Shown here: positions 13,609 to 13,886 of the stretch, one piece after another
Layout: every line of letters starts with the position of its first letter
Numbering within the stretch: position 1 is the first letter of the stretch
NCBI GenBank assembly: GCA_963831645.1
Contig: CAWHQZ010000004.1
Location: 1 to 13,886, forward strand
Origin: CAWHQZ01 sp963831645
GTDB taxonomy: Bacteria > Pseudomonadota > Alphaproteobacteria > Rhizobiales > Aestuariivirgaceae
Reading direction: 5' to 3'
Length of the DNA: 13,886 bases
Notes under the pieces: model-generated
The model's input: the letters and a program-made list of their open reading frames with translations, nothing else
What the model was told of the DNA's origin: nothing
Database searches by the model: none
Position numbers and translations under genes: made by a program

Positions 13609-13839
13609 TCAATCCAGCATGTCGTCGAGCGCGGGTTGTTCCATTTCGGCCCGTTCCACGGCTTCCACGACGACTGGGGCAGCATCGGCGGTGCGCTGGC
13701 TGCGCTTGGCCGCGGCCGTCAACCAGTCATAGTGATCCGCCGACATCAGCATGAGCTCGCGCCGGCCATGCCGGGTGATCTCGATCGGCTCGCGTTGGGC
13801 TTTGTGCTGGACCTCACCGAACTTGCGCTGAAACTCCAG
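13609..13839 (-). pseudogene. Phd/YefM-type antitoxin, right copy, no clear start
   Basis: The minus strand reads LEFQRKFGEVQHKAQREPIE then ITRHGRRELMLMSADHYDWL, TAAAKRSQRTADAAP, and AVERAEMEQPALDDMLD, stopping at 13609-13611. This is a nearly full Phd/YefM antitoxin. An in-frame TGA at 13873-13875 lies upstream, and no ATG or GTG falls between it and the conserved core. The expected MTTALEF-like start reads GTTALEF, so the start codon appears lost or a frameshift lies near 13850-13876. The family is the same as the remnant at 8568-8793, on the same strand. It has no toxin partner: downstream on its strand is convergent hicA. Confidence 0.7.
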
Positions 13840-13886
13840 GGCGGTGGTCCCGTCCGGCGCTGATCCCCGCCGTCATCCCAAAACAG

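Noticed and set aside
13446..13685. Minus-strand frame opposite hicA
   Set aside because: It is the antisense of a clearly recognisable HicA sequence and has no family resemblance.

Overview
The window is high-GC bacterial DNA, most likely from an alphaproteobacterium of the Rhizobiales/Hyphomicrobiales. That placement is an inference. It rests on the glxB-glxC-glxD plus type III glutamine synthetase gene set, the many REP-like palindromes built on CCCTCC...GGAGGG, the DUF559 protein, and the HicBA, BrnT and Phd/YefM toxin-antitoxin families. No ribosomal RNA, tRNA or CRISPR array was seen.

Region 1 (1-3002) is mobile DNA. Two copies of one IS4/IS50-like insertion sequence lie in opposite orientation. 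Copy A (1-1060, minus) is cut by the window start. Copy B (1548-2993, plus) is complete but its transposase is frameshifted. A frameshifted DUF559 gene and a REP hairpin lie between them. Copy B sits exactly in the centre of a REP palindrome, with a 9-bp target duplication CCACAAGGG, and copy A has the same nine bases at its one visible end.

Region 2 (3044-8318, all minus strand) is a nitrogen-metabolism cluster in transcription order glxB (class II glutamine amidotransferase), glxC (GXGXG domain), glxD (FMN-binding glutamate synthase domain), a LysE-family exporter, and a glnT/gmaS-type glutamine synthetase. The three glx products together resemble a split glutamate synthase, or N-methylglutamate synthase. 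The first four genes are open; the glutamine synthetase next to the IS carries three frameshifts. Three REP hairpins lie between glxC and glxD, and one of them appears to supply the glxD ribosome binding site.

Region 3 (8568-11385) is a restriction-modification island: a C5 cytosine methyltransferase broken by one in-frame TGA, an overlapping vsr mismatch endonuclease, and a convergent gene whose D...ExK pattern suggests a PD-(D/E)XK restriction enzyme. An AT-rich leader precedes the methyltransferase.

Region 4 (11534-13886) is a pile-up of toxin-antitoxin remnants: a cysD 5' fragment joined to a relE 3' fragment, an intact Phd antitoxin, an HTH antitoxin with a frameshifted BrnT toxin, a partial second copy of the Phd gene, and hicB with a frameshifted hicA. 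Related degenerate Phd/YefM antitoxins flank regions 3-4 in direct orientation (8568-8793 and 13609-13839). In the three recognisable pairs the antitoxin is intact and the toxin is broken.

Many disruptions are one-base indels, several in short homopolymers. Real decay and sequencing error cannot be separated from this sequence alone.
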